This document shows positions 13,206-24,945 of a stretch of DNA of 64,000 nucleotides, piece by piece. The stretch is from Micropterix aruncella (lineage: Eukaryota; Arthropoda; Insecta; Lepidoptera; Micropterigidae), in the NCBI GenBank assembly GCA_944548615.1, contig OX155964.1:14722980-14786979 (forward strand), in the 5' to 3' direction. The number at the start of each line of letters is the position of its first letter. Position 1 is the stretch's first letter. The notes under the pieces were generated by a model. That model was not told where the DNA came from. It made no database searches and saw only the letters and a program-made list of their open reading frames with translations. The translations under genes were made by a program, and so were the position numbers.

Positions 13206-14349
13206 CACTAGCGAACGATCGCCCTTCATCCACATCTCAAAAACGAAGCGTATCCTTTTGTAAACCAAAATAAAATGTCTTTTGAAAACCAACCGCTTTT
13301 TAGAAGGGATTTTCGAAGGAATTCTGCAAAGAGCGCCATGTTTTTGAGGTGCTGTTGCTACGTTTTGGTGTTTTATATGCCACGCAGGTGAGAATGTGCT
13401 ACGAGCGTCCGACCGCACAAATTAAATTGTTTCCATCTCTGCCGCCAGCTGGGGGAGGGGGGGGGGTTAAATCGGTCGGGCGTAAACTAAGAGATATTGA
13501 TTTGAATTTATATTAATTTTATAATAACTACTGTTAGTCTAGTTAGTTAGCAAGTTTATATTGATAATTAATTTATTTTAGAGTAATGGCTTATAATACC
13601 GCGCATATATCGAAGGGCTCCTGGCCATAGACATAAAAATTACTCAGATCAGACATACGTTGGAGCCAATTTTGGAAGAAATACTATCCGAGGCGGATCC
13701 TAACCCAGATTATTACGGAGATCGTAATCCAGATTATTAAGGAGATCGTAATCCAGATTATTAAGGAGCTAGTAATCGATTTTTATCCAGATTAATAAGG
13801 ATTACAGATCTTTAAAAGGGGTTATTTTAAAGTTTCTGAGATTGTGGACATTAGTTTTTTTTCTTTGGTATATTTTTCAAAGAAAACCCCACCTGATTAA
13901 GACAAAATAACTTATATTATTGCTCGTACCCAAATCGATGTAGCCTAGACGTCGCAGAAGAGAATGTGCCACAAAACATGTTTTTTCTAAAGATATATAA
14001 TTTATTTGGTTTTCCTGTCTATATACAACTAATAACGATAAGTTAATTGATTTGTGTATATTTTGTGATTATAAGTTTTCTGCAAACATGAGAAAACCTC
14101 CAAAATTGGCACATTTCCATTCGAGTGAGGTACTGAAGACACGAAAAATCCTATTTCTTATTTCTTCAATTAACCCCAATTAAAATAGACAGATTATAAA
14201 CAGATGTTTACATTTCTTGCCAGAATTATAAAACTCACGATAAACTGAATATTTTCATGTATTGCAATCGCAAAAAATACATACTGTTTGCGATTATTTT
14301 TGACGTTTGATAGCCATCCGTCTTTCGTTTTGACATCTGGTCAGTGTAA
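13206..14349. other. non-coding; G-run and 24-bp tandem repeat
   Basis: A G-rich run at about 13451-13467 precedes a three-copy tandem repeat with a 24-bp unit (TAATCCAGATTATTAAGGAG plus ATCG) starting at 13701, 13725 and 13749. Nothing else is recognised. Confidence 0.75.
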
Positions 14350-14842
14350 GGAGACTACCTGTCTCAAACAGTGAAAAATTGATATTTTGCAATAAATTTT
14401 AATTGACTCCCGCGTGCATTTAAATACTAATAAATTAAATCTTGTTGTGAATTTCTCATTCTTCCGCATTATGCCGCAAAATTTCATTATCTTGATATTT
14501 TTCTTAATAAAAATAAATAAAATCTCAAGTCACCCTTTTTCTAATTTGCAATTTTCTTGTAATCTATTGGGGTAAAATAACTCAAAAGTATATTGGTAAA
14601 ACGTACCAAGTAAATGATTAAATTGTGATGATAGATTACAAGAAAAATTAAAATTACGAAAAGGTGATGACTTTCGATTTTATTCAGAAAAAAAAGTAAA
14701 TATTGAAATTGCTCATCATAGTACGAAATGCTAAGAAATTCGGTACAAGATTCATATTTATATAATTATTGAAATACACGGGGGAATCACTTAAAATTGG
14801 TTACAAAATGTAAATTTTCACTGTTTGAGATCGGTAGTCGCC
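14350..14842. mobile_element. 493-bp foldback (long inverted repeat) element
   Basis: The left arm GACTACCTGTCTCAAACAGT and GAAAAATTGATATTTTGCAA, then GACTCCCGCGTGCATTTAAA, is mirrored on the other strand at the right end (GACTACCGATCTCAAACAGT, GATTCCCCCGTGTATTTCAA). Inner blocks also pair: TTTTCTTGTAATCTA near 14552 with TAGATTACAAGAAAA near 14632, and CACCCTTTTT with AAAAGGTGAT. The centre is about 14596, so nearly the whole element can fold on itself. This is the shape of a foldback MITE; there is no coding content. A separate hairpin, TGCGTTCCGTTTGGA / TCCAAATGGAACGCA, follows immediately. Confidence 0.8.
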
Positions 14843-14899
14843 AATGCGTTCCGTTTGGATTGTACAGAAATTGACTTCGCATTTTCCAAATGGAACGCA

Positions 14900-15609
14900 C
14901 CAAAATTATAAACTTTAATCGCATGTAACTTTAGACCTTTGTCTAACTATTTGTATGATATTTATAGTTAGGACATCAATTAGCTAGGTGATGAAGGCCC
15001 ATCTCGTAGCTATGTTTACTTCTGATACTTGTCAGGTCCACTATGCGTGAAGAAAAAGAAGTAGCACCGAGCTTCGGTCACACTGGAAAGGACGAGGTCT
15101 CTGAAATACTGCAAAGCAAAGGCCCTTTACTCTATTCAAATCTATAAAAAGAGGAAGACCCGAAATAAAGGTTAAGCTTATAATAAGGGAAGCACTTTTG
15201 TGGCAGAGAGAGAGCACGTGCCTGTAGTAATTTCCTTCGTGGTCACAGGGGGAGAGTATGGTGACTGAAGGGTAAACGAGTAATAGCAAAAAAAAGAAGA
15301 CCACGTCTATTGGTTGACTGTAAGATATCTAATGTTTGACTGTATGATATCGCAATAGCGATAAGTCCGCCATTTGTGCATGAATTGTCTTTTTTATAAA
15401 ACCATTTCATGAAGTATTGTTTATAGCACAATAAAGTTAATCTATTATATTCCATTGTATCGGGCACGGGACAGAAGAGTTAATCTGATAAATCCAGACA
15501 GGCTCAATATATGTATAATGCCACTAAGATGCGCAATTAAACGAATAAGTCGAACCATTTTGCATGTGCAGCAAAATGCGAATGGCGTGTCGTGCCTTGC
15601 CGGAAGTCG
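14900..15609. other. no feature recognised
   Basis: The short open frames here, on both strands near 15041-15640, resemble no known protein. Confidence 0.4.
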
Positions 15610-16032
15610 AAACCAGAATGTCCAATATATGTTATAAGGGGTGGAGGTGATCGATCAATCGAACGTTGGAAACGTCAGGATATTGAGATACTGCATGATA
15701 ATATCTGGAAGGGCGATTGGCGAAGTATGCCATTTACCTGGGTGCAAGTATGCTATAAGCAGCAGGATTGTAACATCATCTTTATGAAGATTCCAGCGAA
15801 GCCGGTCGCCAATATGTAACCAAAAATATTATAAGGAGTGGATATGGTCGATCTATCGAACATCGGAAACGCCTGGATATTGAGATAAATGATCATACTA
15901 CATTATACGAGTAATACTGGAAGGGCGATTAGCGAAGTATGATATAACCTGGGTGCAAGTATGCTATAAGCAGATAGATTGTAACATCATCTCTATGAAG
16001 ATTCCAACGAAGCCGGTCGCCAATATGTAACC
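15610..16032 (+). repeat. two-copy direct repeat, about 200 bp unit
   Basis: TTATAAGGGGTGGAGGTGAT at 15632 and TTATAAGGAGTGGATATGGT at 15830 open two units that share GGAAACG-C-GGATATTGAGAT, CTGGAAGGGCGATT, CCTGGGTGCAAGTATGCTAT and GAAGCCGGTCGCCAATATGT. The second has an insertion of about 13 bp. An open frame crosses the first unit (15592-15819) but the second unit is interrupted, so there is no evidence of a protein. Confidence 0.85.
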
Positions 16033-16289
16033 GAAAACAATACTGATGGTGTACGACAACTAATATAATCAGATTTAAAAATACAGATCAACGAATTCGT
16101 ACCATATTAGACAATTTAAATATACATGAACCGTGCAAATGATGCATATCTGAAGGTTCGGAGGTTTTGCACGTGATGGATACCGTATGAGTTGATGGAC
16201 GCCCAAATACGATACCGTGTAGAGTGGTGTAGTAAAATGATGGAATTGACGGCAATCATTAGCCCATAATCATTAGCATAATTTTAGCC

Positions 16290-16508
16290 CAACGGAAATG
16301 AGTCACCATTTTAATTTGGGATAAAATTAACGGAATTGCATTTCAAATCTCTCGATCGAATGCAATAACCAAGACACACACTTACACACATATTACACAA
16401 ACAAATACATTTAAACTTTTCACAGTATTGTTGGTTATAAGAGATAGTCATATGACAATAAACCCGCTTACTCGAAATTTTACAATATAGGGTAAAAACA
16501 AACAAATT
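16290..16508 (+). mobile_element. tRNA-derived SINE, copy C, head missing
   Basis: GTCACCATTTTAATTTGGGA, TCGATCGAATGCAATAACCA, AGACACACACTTACACACA, GGTTATAAGAGATAGTCATA and CAATAAACCCGC match the bodies of the SINEs at 3722 and 5388 read on the minus strand. The tRNA-like head is absent, so this is a 5'-truncated copy, as expected from incomplete reverse transcription. The tail AAAAACAAACAAATTG is kept. Confidence 0.85.
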
Positions 16509-18548
16509 GTAAAAAGTGTCTTTGTTGGATATAGAGGAATGTCGCTTCTAAACTGGTTTGAAAGCTATGCACTATAGTCTGTCCAAACGCTCCTGGCACG
16601 CGGAGTTATAAAACTTAGGAACGAATTAGCGCATATTGCACGCTCTCTTGCACTTACAGGTCTTATGGCGGGCGTAGTGACTTAAGGCATTAGGGTTAAA
16701 TGAGCCAACACAACGCAGTGTCACAATTTCTACGGCACGTTTCTTTTGGAGGTCGTCAAGGAAGTATAAGGCGAGGCCTGTTCTACCTTCAATAATAGTT
16801 ATTCGAATGGCCAAATGTAGATTTTTGAAGTGACACTTAAGAATTTAGTTATTTTTTCATTTTGTGTGGAACGCTTTTATTCTTAATTCGCCTCGACTTG
16901 AATGCATAGAGATTAGATGAAATCCTATTACCCCATATTCAGGTATTATTTGCCAAAAATCTTTAGCTTTATACAACGATTAATAGATCAAAAAGATACT
17001 TTAAGATATAGAAGAAAATAATATTAGCAGTTCTATCCTTGGTTATAATACCATAACTAATCACAAATTTGCAGGCGTGTAATAGATAGTTTTTAGTGTA
17101 CCGGAATCGAAGATATTTCTCAAACTCCTAGAGATGTTCTCAGACTGTGAGTGTCTTTTCTATCGTTGTGAAGACCTATACAATTCAGAAATATTTTATT
17201 TGGAGAAATAGTGCCCAGTCACGCCATTGCAGTTTTCTATATTGGTTGTTACACTGAGAAAAATATATTGGTGACAAGTAAATATATTAAAAAGAATAAA
17301 AAACATGACTGCGTTTTAGAAAGTGAACTATTATATTATTATTTATAATTATATTATATATGAAAAAAAATATGGAAATATTTGTGGTCTATGTATTTAT
17401 CCATATAGTCATTAGATCTTTGATAGTCAATCAGATGCTAAACAAGATATATTTATGTTTATTTATTGACATTTGGATATTTAGACAACTACTTACTTGA
17501 TATTTGGACAGTTAAAGTACCGTATGACATTCGCGATGATAAAACGATTTTAACCATACCACACACTTCTAAATCAGTTTAAGCGTTTAGAAGTTATGGT
17601 AAAATAAAGAAACGGAAAACATAGGTACATAGATGAAGCCTAAACACATTACACTCCTATTTTGTTGGGCAGTCGTGTAAAAAGAGTCCCGTGTGCTTTA
17701 CGAATTATTTAACAGGATTAAAAGATACATTTAAAAAAAAAATAATAATTCTCCCATTATCTGTCGTAGGATGATCATCACTAGAATGAGATGGTTCAGG
17801 ACACTCTTAATGTCGTCATTATTACGACCAATCATCATTACGACCAAAAATCTCACTCTCCACAATTTAGGTACATTGATAGATTGTTTCGGCATAACTA
17901 GCAGTATTGGTGTACTGCATCGTTTTAAAAAAGGCATTTGGCTGTATTCGCTTTCTCTCTTGATTTACTGTTTGCTTATAAGATTTCAAGTCATTTATTA
18001 AGGGAAAACGAGTGCTCATATAAGACAAGACATAAAAAGGTTTATATAAATGTTTTTTTTCTAAATCGTTCATTCATTGTGTCTGTGTTATTATTTTTGG
18101 GCTCATTTACGATTAATCACAAATTGAAAATATCGTAAAACGCTTGCTTTTCGCGCGTTTACTAACGGTAATAACCCCCATTGTTTGTTTTTAGTTAAAT
18201 ATGAGCAGCTCTAGTTTGGATTATATTTGCCTCCCACCTGACTTCGAAAATCATTTGGTAAATCTTATAAAATTTATTATTACAATAAAGAGAAAGAAAA
18301 GGTTCTCTCACCTATTTCCGTATTCACATAAGCCGCTATCAGCAATTCCTATCTTACAAAACACTTCCGCAATCAATTAAAAGTTCGTTAGAAGCGCTAT
18401 TTTAAAATTTAATGTTGCTCAGCGCCCTAAATAATCACTTTGTCCGCAGAATAATTGGTACGATAGCCGCGAACACGCCATATGTTTTGTTTCCCAGAGT
18501 CGACATTCATCAAAGCGGCAAGCATCGGTGAATTACGCGACCGCTATG
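16509..18548. other. AT-rich non-coding stretch
   Basis: No conserved protein block, terminal repeat or tRNA-like fold was found. Overlapping short frames on both strands near 17731-18138 are typical chance frames of AT-rich DNA. Confidence 0.5.
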
Positions 18549-18635
18549 CGCTGAAAAAGCGGCGCTCCTGGAGCGAGGGGTGCGTCTACACCCGACGGCG
18601 ACATGTGCCTGACTGAAACACGCGCTTTTTCAGCG
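18549..18635. repeat. short inverted repeat, possible micro-MITE
   Basis: A perfect 13-bp inverted repeat CGCTGAAAAAGCG at 18549-18561 and CGCTTTTTCAGCG at 18623-18635 encloses a GC-rich loop. It lies in a GC-rich island inside AT-rich DNA. It may be the remnant of a very small inverted-repeat element; no target duplication was found. Confidence 0.5.
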
Positions 18636-18802
18636 GCTGAAACTGAAGGGATGGAAACGTGATCGGCGGAGTTGCCAATGCGACGTCATAGTGAAAATAA
18701 GAAGCTTATTATGGTGTTATACCAATAAGTACAAACGGAATCCCATTGCTAGATTTCGATGGCTCTCCGTCTGTCCGTCTAAGCAGGTGTCTGGATGTAT
18801 AT

Positions 18803-19744
18803 TTATTTATTTATTTATTATTATTTCACACACATTTACAATACTAGGTTAATAAGTTTAAAATCTACCTTCCTTTCTTAAGGTAGACCTTCGTTTTTTC
18901 ATTTTTGATTATTGGTAAATGTAACATAATGTAGCATTGCTTTATGTGGTAGCTCTATGTTTACCCAAAATATTATAGCATATTTTCATAATATAATATA
19001 CATAATAAAATTAAATAATCATATACATATAATTTTCACATATACATACACATATATACATATATACATTTATACATAAAATGAATTGTATGTAGTTAGG
19101 TAGTAATTGTATGTAGTTAGGTATTCTTATACAGCACTATAATTAACCAATTTCTCCGTTTTGTTCCTTCCTAGCTCAATCAACCATTCCGTCATATTTT
19201 TTCTTCCTCGTATGGTATCTAACTTCACTTTTAATTCCGAATTTATTCTATTTTGTAGTCAGACAGCTAGAAAAGAAAAATGTCGTTGGGCGATTTTAGT
19301 TTTCTTAAGGGGGTCATCATGTTGCATGGCTGATACTGCGCGTGTTCTGATAGTGTTAGCTTTAATCAGATGCCGCTCTGTGTGGGTGTAAAAAAATGTT
19401 GATACTTTCACATATACATTACGTGGTCGCTGGAGAACCTAAAAGGCTTTTTATTGATAACCCTAATTATTGAGTTTTGAGCCTTAGTCAAGGGATCTAG
19501 AGCTGAAAGTGACGCGCCACACCATCCAAGGATCCCATATGATAGTATACTATTGACTAAAACGTAATAGATGGTTTGGATTAATGGTTTTGAGATTAGA
19601 CTCCTTAGTACCTTAAAAATTTGGATAAGTTGGCGGACTTTTGATGCAGTGTCCTGTATGTGGTCCTTCCAGTTGAGCTTATCATCTACAACAACTCCAA
19701 GGTAATTTATTTTACTCACCTTCTTAATAGTCGTATATGGACAA
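18803..19744 (-). pseudogene. LINE, RT C-terminus and 3' UTR (part 1 of a split copy)
   Basis: On the minus strand the protein contains KINYLGVVVDDKLNWKDHI, LIQIFKVLRSL, TIYYVLVNSILSYGILGWCG and SIIRVINKKPFRFSS, the RT thumb region of insect CR1/jockey-type LINEs. Further downstream NRINSELKVKLDTIRGRKNM and TEWLIELGR give the C-terminus, with a stop between. The 3' end is an (AAAT)n tail at 18803-18825. The protein continues upstream beyond the family-S insertion (19745-20395) into 20413-20520, so the two parts were one element. Confidence 0.85.
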
Positions 19745-20395
19745 ATAGAGCTGATAACTACAACGGGCGAACCTATCACCTCAGGAAGTTTTAACGATTG
19801 GTCGTTCTATATCCCGTGAAGTGAACGCAGAGGACTTGGACAAAACAGTCCACTGTCAAGCTCTGCCACATGTTCGTAAGAGGCCAACGCCTTATCCGCG
19901 AGATAAACAGGTATGTTACCCAGCGGGCTTACACTCACGCCCTTACTTCCACTTGCTACCAGATTACTCCGGTCTCTCGACTGGTTACGAGTTCGAGGTT
20001 AATTGCGCGGTCCTCTTCCTTACGAAGCAGTGAAACGGTGTAAACCGAAACTACCGCGGACCACGGCGTCCTTTGCCCGGCTGTTTACCCGGGATTGGGT
20101 AGCCGATAGTCGTTTCAAGAGCAGTCGCCGTAAGGTCAGCAACCACCCCCGCTCTATAGGAAACAGTACTGCTTCCAGACTCCCCCGACTGTTAGTCAGA
20201 ATGCACAATCGATTGGCTTACGCCGCACGGTGAGCAGACTGTCCAGGAGCGCCAGAATTTTGACTCCTAGGGGAAACTAGACCCAAGGCCAGAGTCCTAC
20301 CCGGGCTCGCACTTCATGCGTGGAGGCCGCGGATAGGTGTTGACCCGTGAGTATGACCAACCCTGAACAAATGGATCTTCGTGGCCGAAGCTCCC
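19745..20395 (+). mobile_element. family S, full-length copy with ~16-bp TSD
   Basis: Runs from ATAGAGCTGATAACTACAAC (start degenerate) through GTTACGAGTTCGAGGTTAAT, CCCCCGACTGTTAGTCAGAA and GTTGACCCGTGAG to GTGGCCGAAGCTCCC. It is flanked by AGTCGTATATGGACAA at 19729-19744 and AGTCGTATTATGGGCAA at 20396-20412. The flanking LINE reading frame joins across the insertion, which confirms both boundaries independently. No tail is seen. Confidence 0.93.
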
Positions 20396-20412
20396 AGTCG
20401 TATTATGGGCAA

Positions 20413-20520
20413 TGAGGGCAATTGTAGTCAGCATGTACACAGTCGCGTAAGTGAAGGATATGTGCGGTATATTATCTCGGCCAGTTTTTATGTTACCGCC
20501 ATGAAGTTTGGCATAGTTTT
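20413..20520 (-). pseudogene. LINE (part 2 of the split copy)
   Basis: Minus-strand translation gives VHADYNCP followed, after removing family S and one TSD, by PYTTIKKVSKINYLG. The CNCP-like block ahead of KINYLG is normal for this LINE group. Upstream of about 20520 the frame is lost. Confidence 0.7.
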
Positions 20521-20660
20521 TTTTTTGTATCTATAAATATTTTAATAGTATAATCATACAATAAACTTATTTTGGCCTATTGTTCGTAAGAAGTCGTCCA
20601 TTAATGATCGTCCATTATTAAAAAATATATATACAAGTGATATCTCACTACACCCCTTCT

Positions 20661-20677
20661 CCCCCCCCCCCCCCCCC
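20661..20677. repeat. poly(C) run
   Basis: Seventeen consecutive C bases preceded by CACCCCTTCT. The flanks GTGATATCTCACTA and TTGTGATATGTCGTGA suggest the C run is internal to an old repeat. Confidence 0.95.
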
Positions 20678-20920
20678 TTGTGATATGTCGTGATTTTTCG
20701 ACCCGATTATTTTTAATAAAAAACTCACTGTTCATAAATTTGTTTTTTTTTTTAATTTTAAAATGTGTATTTTCTGTGTAAACGAAATTTGAAGACAAAC
20801 TGTCACGAACCCTCAGTTATTTGCCCCCCATTAAGGTTGAATTGCGCCCCATAAACTGCTCCCTTAAAATGACAAATAAACATTAACATAATAATATATC
20901 AGAAATAACACCACTCATAG

Positions 20921-21229
20921 GGCACGATTGCATTTCTCTTGAACTAAAATCGCAAATAAGTTCGTGTGAACGAGACAGAGCAGTATGTCGGAATAATTAA
21001 TAAACGGTTGTCACTTTCTCGGATTAATACTACCCACAGAAAATAAAGCAGTTAAATCTAACACCGCACGAAATGTGTTCAAACTTATTCGGGTGTATAA
21101 GTTTGATATGTAGTTTTGGTGAGGGAAAATCGACGACATTTCAATTCATATTCCTTTCTAATGTATTGCTCTGTCTCGCTCGGTCGAACTTAGTTCCATT
21201 TTAGCTCACGAAGAAACGCAATCGGGCCC
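20921..21229. mobile_element. 309-bp MITE with ~65-bp terminal inverted repeats
   Basis: The left end GGCACGATTGCATTTCTCTT ... GAACGAGACAGAGCA is mirrored by the right end, which read on the minus strand is GGGCCCGATTGCGTTTCTTC ... GAGCGAGACAGAGCA. The arms align over about 65 bp with scattered mismatches. ATAG flanks both sides (20917-20920 and 21230-21233), which may be a 4-bp target duplication or contain a TA duplication. There is no coding capacity. Superfamily is not certain. Confidence 0.82.
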
Positions 21230-21254
21230 ATAGTAGAGTAATGATTTTATATCC

Positions 21255-21480
21255 TAATAGCTGCGCCCCGCGGTTTCACACGCGTGGTGATGGAAAATTG
21301 TGATAATGATGATAGAAAACTATATGTCTTTATAAATTATAGCCTATGTGTTATTCTGACGTGTAAGCTATATTATTGTAAAGTTTCATCAAAATCCATT
21401 CAGTAGTTTTTGCGTGAAAGAGTAACAAACATCCATACATACATTCTTACAAACTTTCTCGTTAAAATAGTAGTATGATT
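21255..21480 (+). mobile_element. RTE-type LINE or SINE 3' end
   Basis: The string of motifs AGCTGCGCCCCGCGGTTTCA, TATAGCCTATGTGTTATTCT, TTTCATCAAAATCCATTCAG, TAGTTTTTGCGTGAAAGAGT, AACAAACATCCATACATACA and TAAAATAGTAGTATGAT is the widespread 3' end of insect RTE-like retrotransposons and the SINEs that share it. Only this tail remains; no RT is present upstream. Confidence 0.75.
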
Positions 21481-21499
21481 GATATATTTTTTATAGATT

Positions 21500-21735
21500 A
21501 ATTTAACCCATTTACAGTTTAACCATGAATTATTGAATATCATATTGATATTTTTTGTTATTTTATTTTATTTTATTTAATCCCTATACAGTTATACCGT
21601 GAATGATTAAATATTCTATGGATATTTTTTTATTTTATTTTATTTAGTCCCTTAACAGTTTGTACGTGAATGATTGAATATCCTATTGATATTTTATTTT
21701 ATTATATTTATTCCCTTTTACAGTTTGACCATGCC
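21500..21735 (+). repeat. AT-rich tandem repeat, about 2.5 units
   Basis: The block ACAGTTT(A/G)(A/T)CC-TGAAT-ATTGAATAT-CTAT-GATATTTT followed by (TTTTA)n recurs three times, spaced about 65-76 bp, with the TTTTA run varying in length. Confidence 0.7.
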
Positions 21736-22889
21736 TCCTTTATTCACTTCTTTACATATTTTATGAGCTTGGCAACCCCGTTCTAGAAAAAATGGTGATT
21801 ACTTGTGGGTGTATAGTAGCCGCGGTAGCCTCTCTCCCCTACACGTGTGGGCTACGTGCCGAGCGTCAAATGAGTATTCACTTTGCCGTTAACTAAAAGG
21901 GAATGCTCGGCCTCTCTCTGCTCTAACGGCATCCTTCCGGGGAGCCTTTCCGTTTTTATCAAACTCCCCGTGACGAATCATCCACGTTCCATCCAATTTA
22001 TCCTTATTGCCAATTCCACGCGACCTCAGATTTCAGGAATTCTGGTAGATGAAAACATCGTAAGTGCAAGGCATTTTATATCATGTCGTGGGTAAGAACT
22101 AAAAAAATCTAAAAACCTAATTGAGCCATGTCAATATAACACCTGCAAATTGCCAGGGCCGGCTTACGATTTTTTTTTGTTTTACTTATTAAAAAGAGTT
22201 CAAATATTCTGGAATGTTAAAATAAACAACTGTTTACATAAATATGAAACAAAATGTTTTTTTTTAATATCCAAGAGGTTTTCCTGCCTACTCCTCTTGC
22301 TGACTTATTGAAATTCAGTTCACTAATAGTTCGAAAAAAAATACAAAAAGTTTCATTGAAATTAAAAAAAAGGTTTCATTTTTTTTTTTAATGAAATCAT
22401 AATATGAAAATAAAAAAACGGTTGTGTCACCCCAAGACTTTCCCGGCAAGAAGCCAGGGACTTATTTCATCTGAATATTTATTTCACAAATTAAGTCCAT
22501 GAGCAGTTGTCGTTATGCGACGCAAAGCAATGAAAATTAGAATTTCGAACGCGCGTCATATCATTCAATTTACAAATCAAGTTGCAAACGCGGGTCTACG
22601 CGAGCCTTCGAATTCGAATTTCGAACGATTCACGCATCGCAAACGTAGCCGATTTCAGGGGCCTTACTAAATGTATAAATGTATGGCAGACTTTAAATAT
22701 TACGACTTAAGATATTTACGACTATAAATATGAGGATTATTTATATTTAATATATTTACGACTACTACTTAAAATATTATGAGTTTAACAGCAACTAAAA
22801 TTTAATCATTTGATTTCGGCCTTCGGTTTCTAAGTCCAATATTTCGATATTGAACTATGACAAGCGCGCCTTCTGGTGGACCAATTTCA
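21736..22889. other. non-coding stretch
   Basis: Nothing recognised apart from homopolymeric T and A runs near 22170-22400 and a cluster of TTCGAATTCGAATTTCGAAC near 22608. Confidence 0.45.
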
Positions 22890-23070
22890 ACCACAACCTT
22901 TTCAACTCGCCATGACCAAACGACGCCTGCATGCCAATATCAGATCAATCGAAAGAGGCGTTTGGGCGCTATCGTAGAGGAATACAGACTGACCGACACA
23001 CACAGAAGTGCGTCGACAATACTTTCCTTGGCAGGAAAGTTAAATCATTTACCGCAGTATCAAATCATTT
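22890..23070 (+). repeat. dispersed repeat D, copy 2
   Basis: TTTTCAACTCGCCATGACCA, CGCCTGCATGCCAATATCAG, GGCGTTTGGGCGCTATCGTA, CACACACAGAAGTGCG and ACAATACTTTCCTTGGCAGG match 7960-8345 read on the minus strand. Confidence 0.7.
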
Positions 23071-24416
23071 ATTTCAATATTAGTCATTTATTTCAAAATA
23101 TTTGAAACTCAAATAATATCATACTGTAGAATCGTTTCTGAAATTTCAGATGCCAGCGAACTGAAAATAAAGCAAATTCATGGAAGTCGCGACGCGACGC
23201 GACTCGTCGTCTGCCAGAGATGGCTTAAATGTATTTAACATAGTGTTAAATCTTCAAAGTTTGAAGAGCTCCGGACAGTTTAAATCCCACATAAAAGCCA
23301 AATGTCACTTTCGTTTAGTGAAAGTAGAAAGGAATGGGAATAATTAAATTACGTTATTGTCGCTATGAAGTTTTAAGCTGTGCTTTAGTAGCATTGAAGA
23401 AAAGCAATTTAAAATCTCGCTTGTTGACAGATTAATAAGAAATCTACAGTGTTTAATATATAGCATCTATTGTACATTTAATAATATTTAGCATAGATAA
23501 AAGTCATTTCTCGCAAATAAAAAGAACAGTTTTTATAGTGGAACTACAACTCAGTGATTGATAAGATCACTTAATTTTATTGAGCAATTCTGTTATTAAT
23601 GCCACAGATTTCAAGTTGAGTTTTGGTTAAGTGAGTTGCCCGGCCATCTTATTGCACGAGTTAACACGAGTATCTTACGGAACTGCCTCTAAGGAACTGC
23701 CTCTAGAGCGTAATAATAAGAAAACTAGAAATCATTTTGCATCACTTATGTTCGAATAAAACGCTTGAAACGATGTGTTCGTTGTAGGAGATGTGTTCGA
23801 TATACCCATAGAATTATTGCAGCCTGTAGCCAGATAAAAACTTATAAATAAGATAACAAGAGAACTTTTTTATTGTATTAAAAAAAAAACGTATACAATC
23901 TCAGCAGAAGTAATCATTCGCTCACAAACAAAATTAGCACCGCCGCAGTACGAGTTGAGCATCACCATAGAACCACTTCCATTTCCGATCCCGCCGAACA
24001 AGACACCAAAAGTCAGTCACGGCGCGAGACAGTGCTCTATAATAAGAGCAAAGCTGCATGCCTTGCCTGTCAGACAAAAGCGAAGATCATCGGCAGTAGC
24101 GACTTTGGCATTAGAGCACATCAAGGGTGGTTTTGGGACTACTCTGCTATCATTTTGAGCGAGTTAAAAAATAGAGAAATGTGCGACCCGTCGCATTATG
24201 TGCAAACTGGCGCGGCGGCTGGCGGGAAAATGCGCGTACATATTTGTATAGTGGCAGCGTGCGAGGTAGAAAACAGAGATAGCGGTAAGATGTGCACACA
24301 ACGGAAAATTTCATAGGATCGTTCAGCGACAAGGAAAACATCGCGATGCAGAAAATCAAAAAAATATTTAGATTTTAGATATAAGCGGCAGACGGGATCG
24401 CATTCCACGGATGGAT
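23071..24416. other. non-coding stretch
   Basis: Two overlapping frames at 23955-24316 (67 and 94 residues) match no family I recognise and lack any motif, so I do not call a gene. Confidence 0.45.
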
Positions 24417-24945
24417 TGTATCCTCTGACTATTTTAATTTGATTTTTTGACTATTAATTGCATTGCTATTTTTCCATCCACAATTATTTCAATATGATTA
24501 TTTACTGCAGTGTTATTTTTTCACGCCTAATTATTATTTATCTTTCTTCCGTGTTATTGAATTTTCTTTACTATTTATTTTATATTGTATTTTATGATAG
24601 GTATTTTTTAAATATTGTTCGCAGACTGACCTAGACCTAGTTTGTAGTTTAATGATTAATTTGTACATACCTTGTTATTATCATAAGTAAATTTTTAATA
24701 TGATTAGATTACTGAATTTTATTTATTAAATTTTGAAGCTTGAAGAATGCACAAGCCTTTGTTTACTTGGTACTTTTACCTTATTACGGGCCTAGGCCTA
24801 GTTAGGCGACGTTGATCAGAAGAAATACTGGGCTACGGTACTCTCTTTTTTGCTACTATTTACAATGGATCCTATAGTGATAATGTAATGATGTAATGCA
24901 TTTAAAAAATTCGCTTTTCTTTAAATAAATTTTTTTAAAATATAA
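24417..24945 (+). mobile_element. LINE 3' UTR, same family as 5700-6910
   Basis: From GTATCCTCTGACTATTTTAA to CTTTTCTTTAAATAAATTTT this follows the 3' UTR at 6305-6905 block by block, including GCACAAGCCTTTGTTTACTT and CGGGCCTAGGCCTAGTTAGG. No RT part is attached, so it is a strongly 5'-truncated insertion. Confidence 0.85.

Noticed and set aside
13701..13780. CRISPR-like array
   Set aside because: The 24-bp units are directly adjacent with no spacers, and the sequence is clearly eukaryotic; it is a plain tandem repeat.
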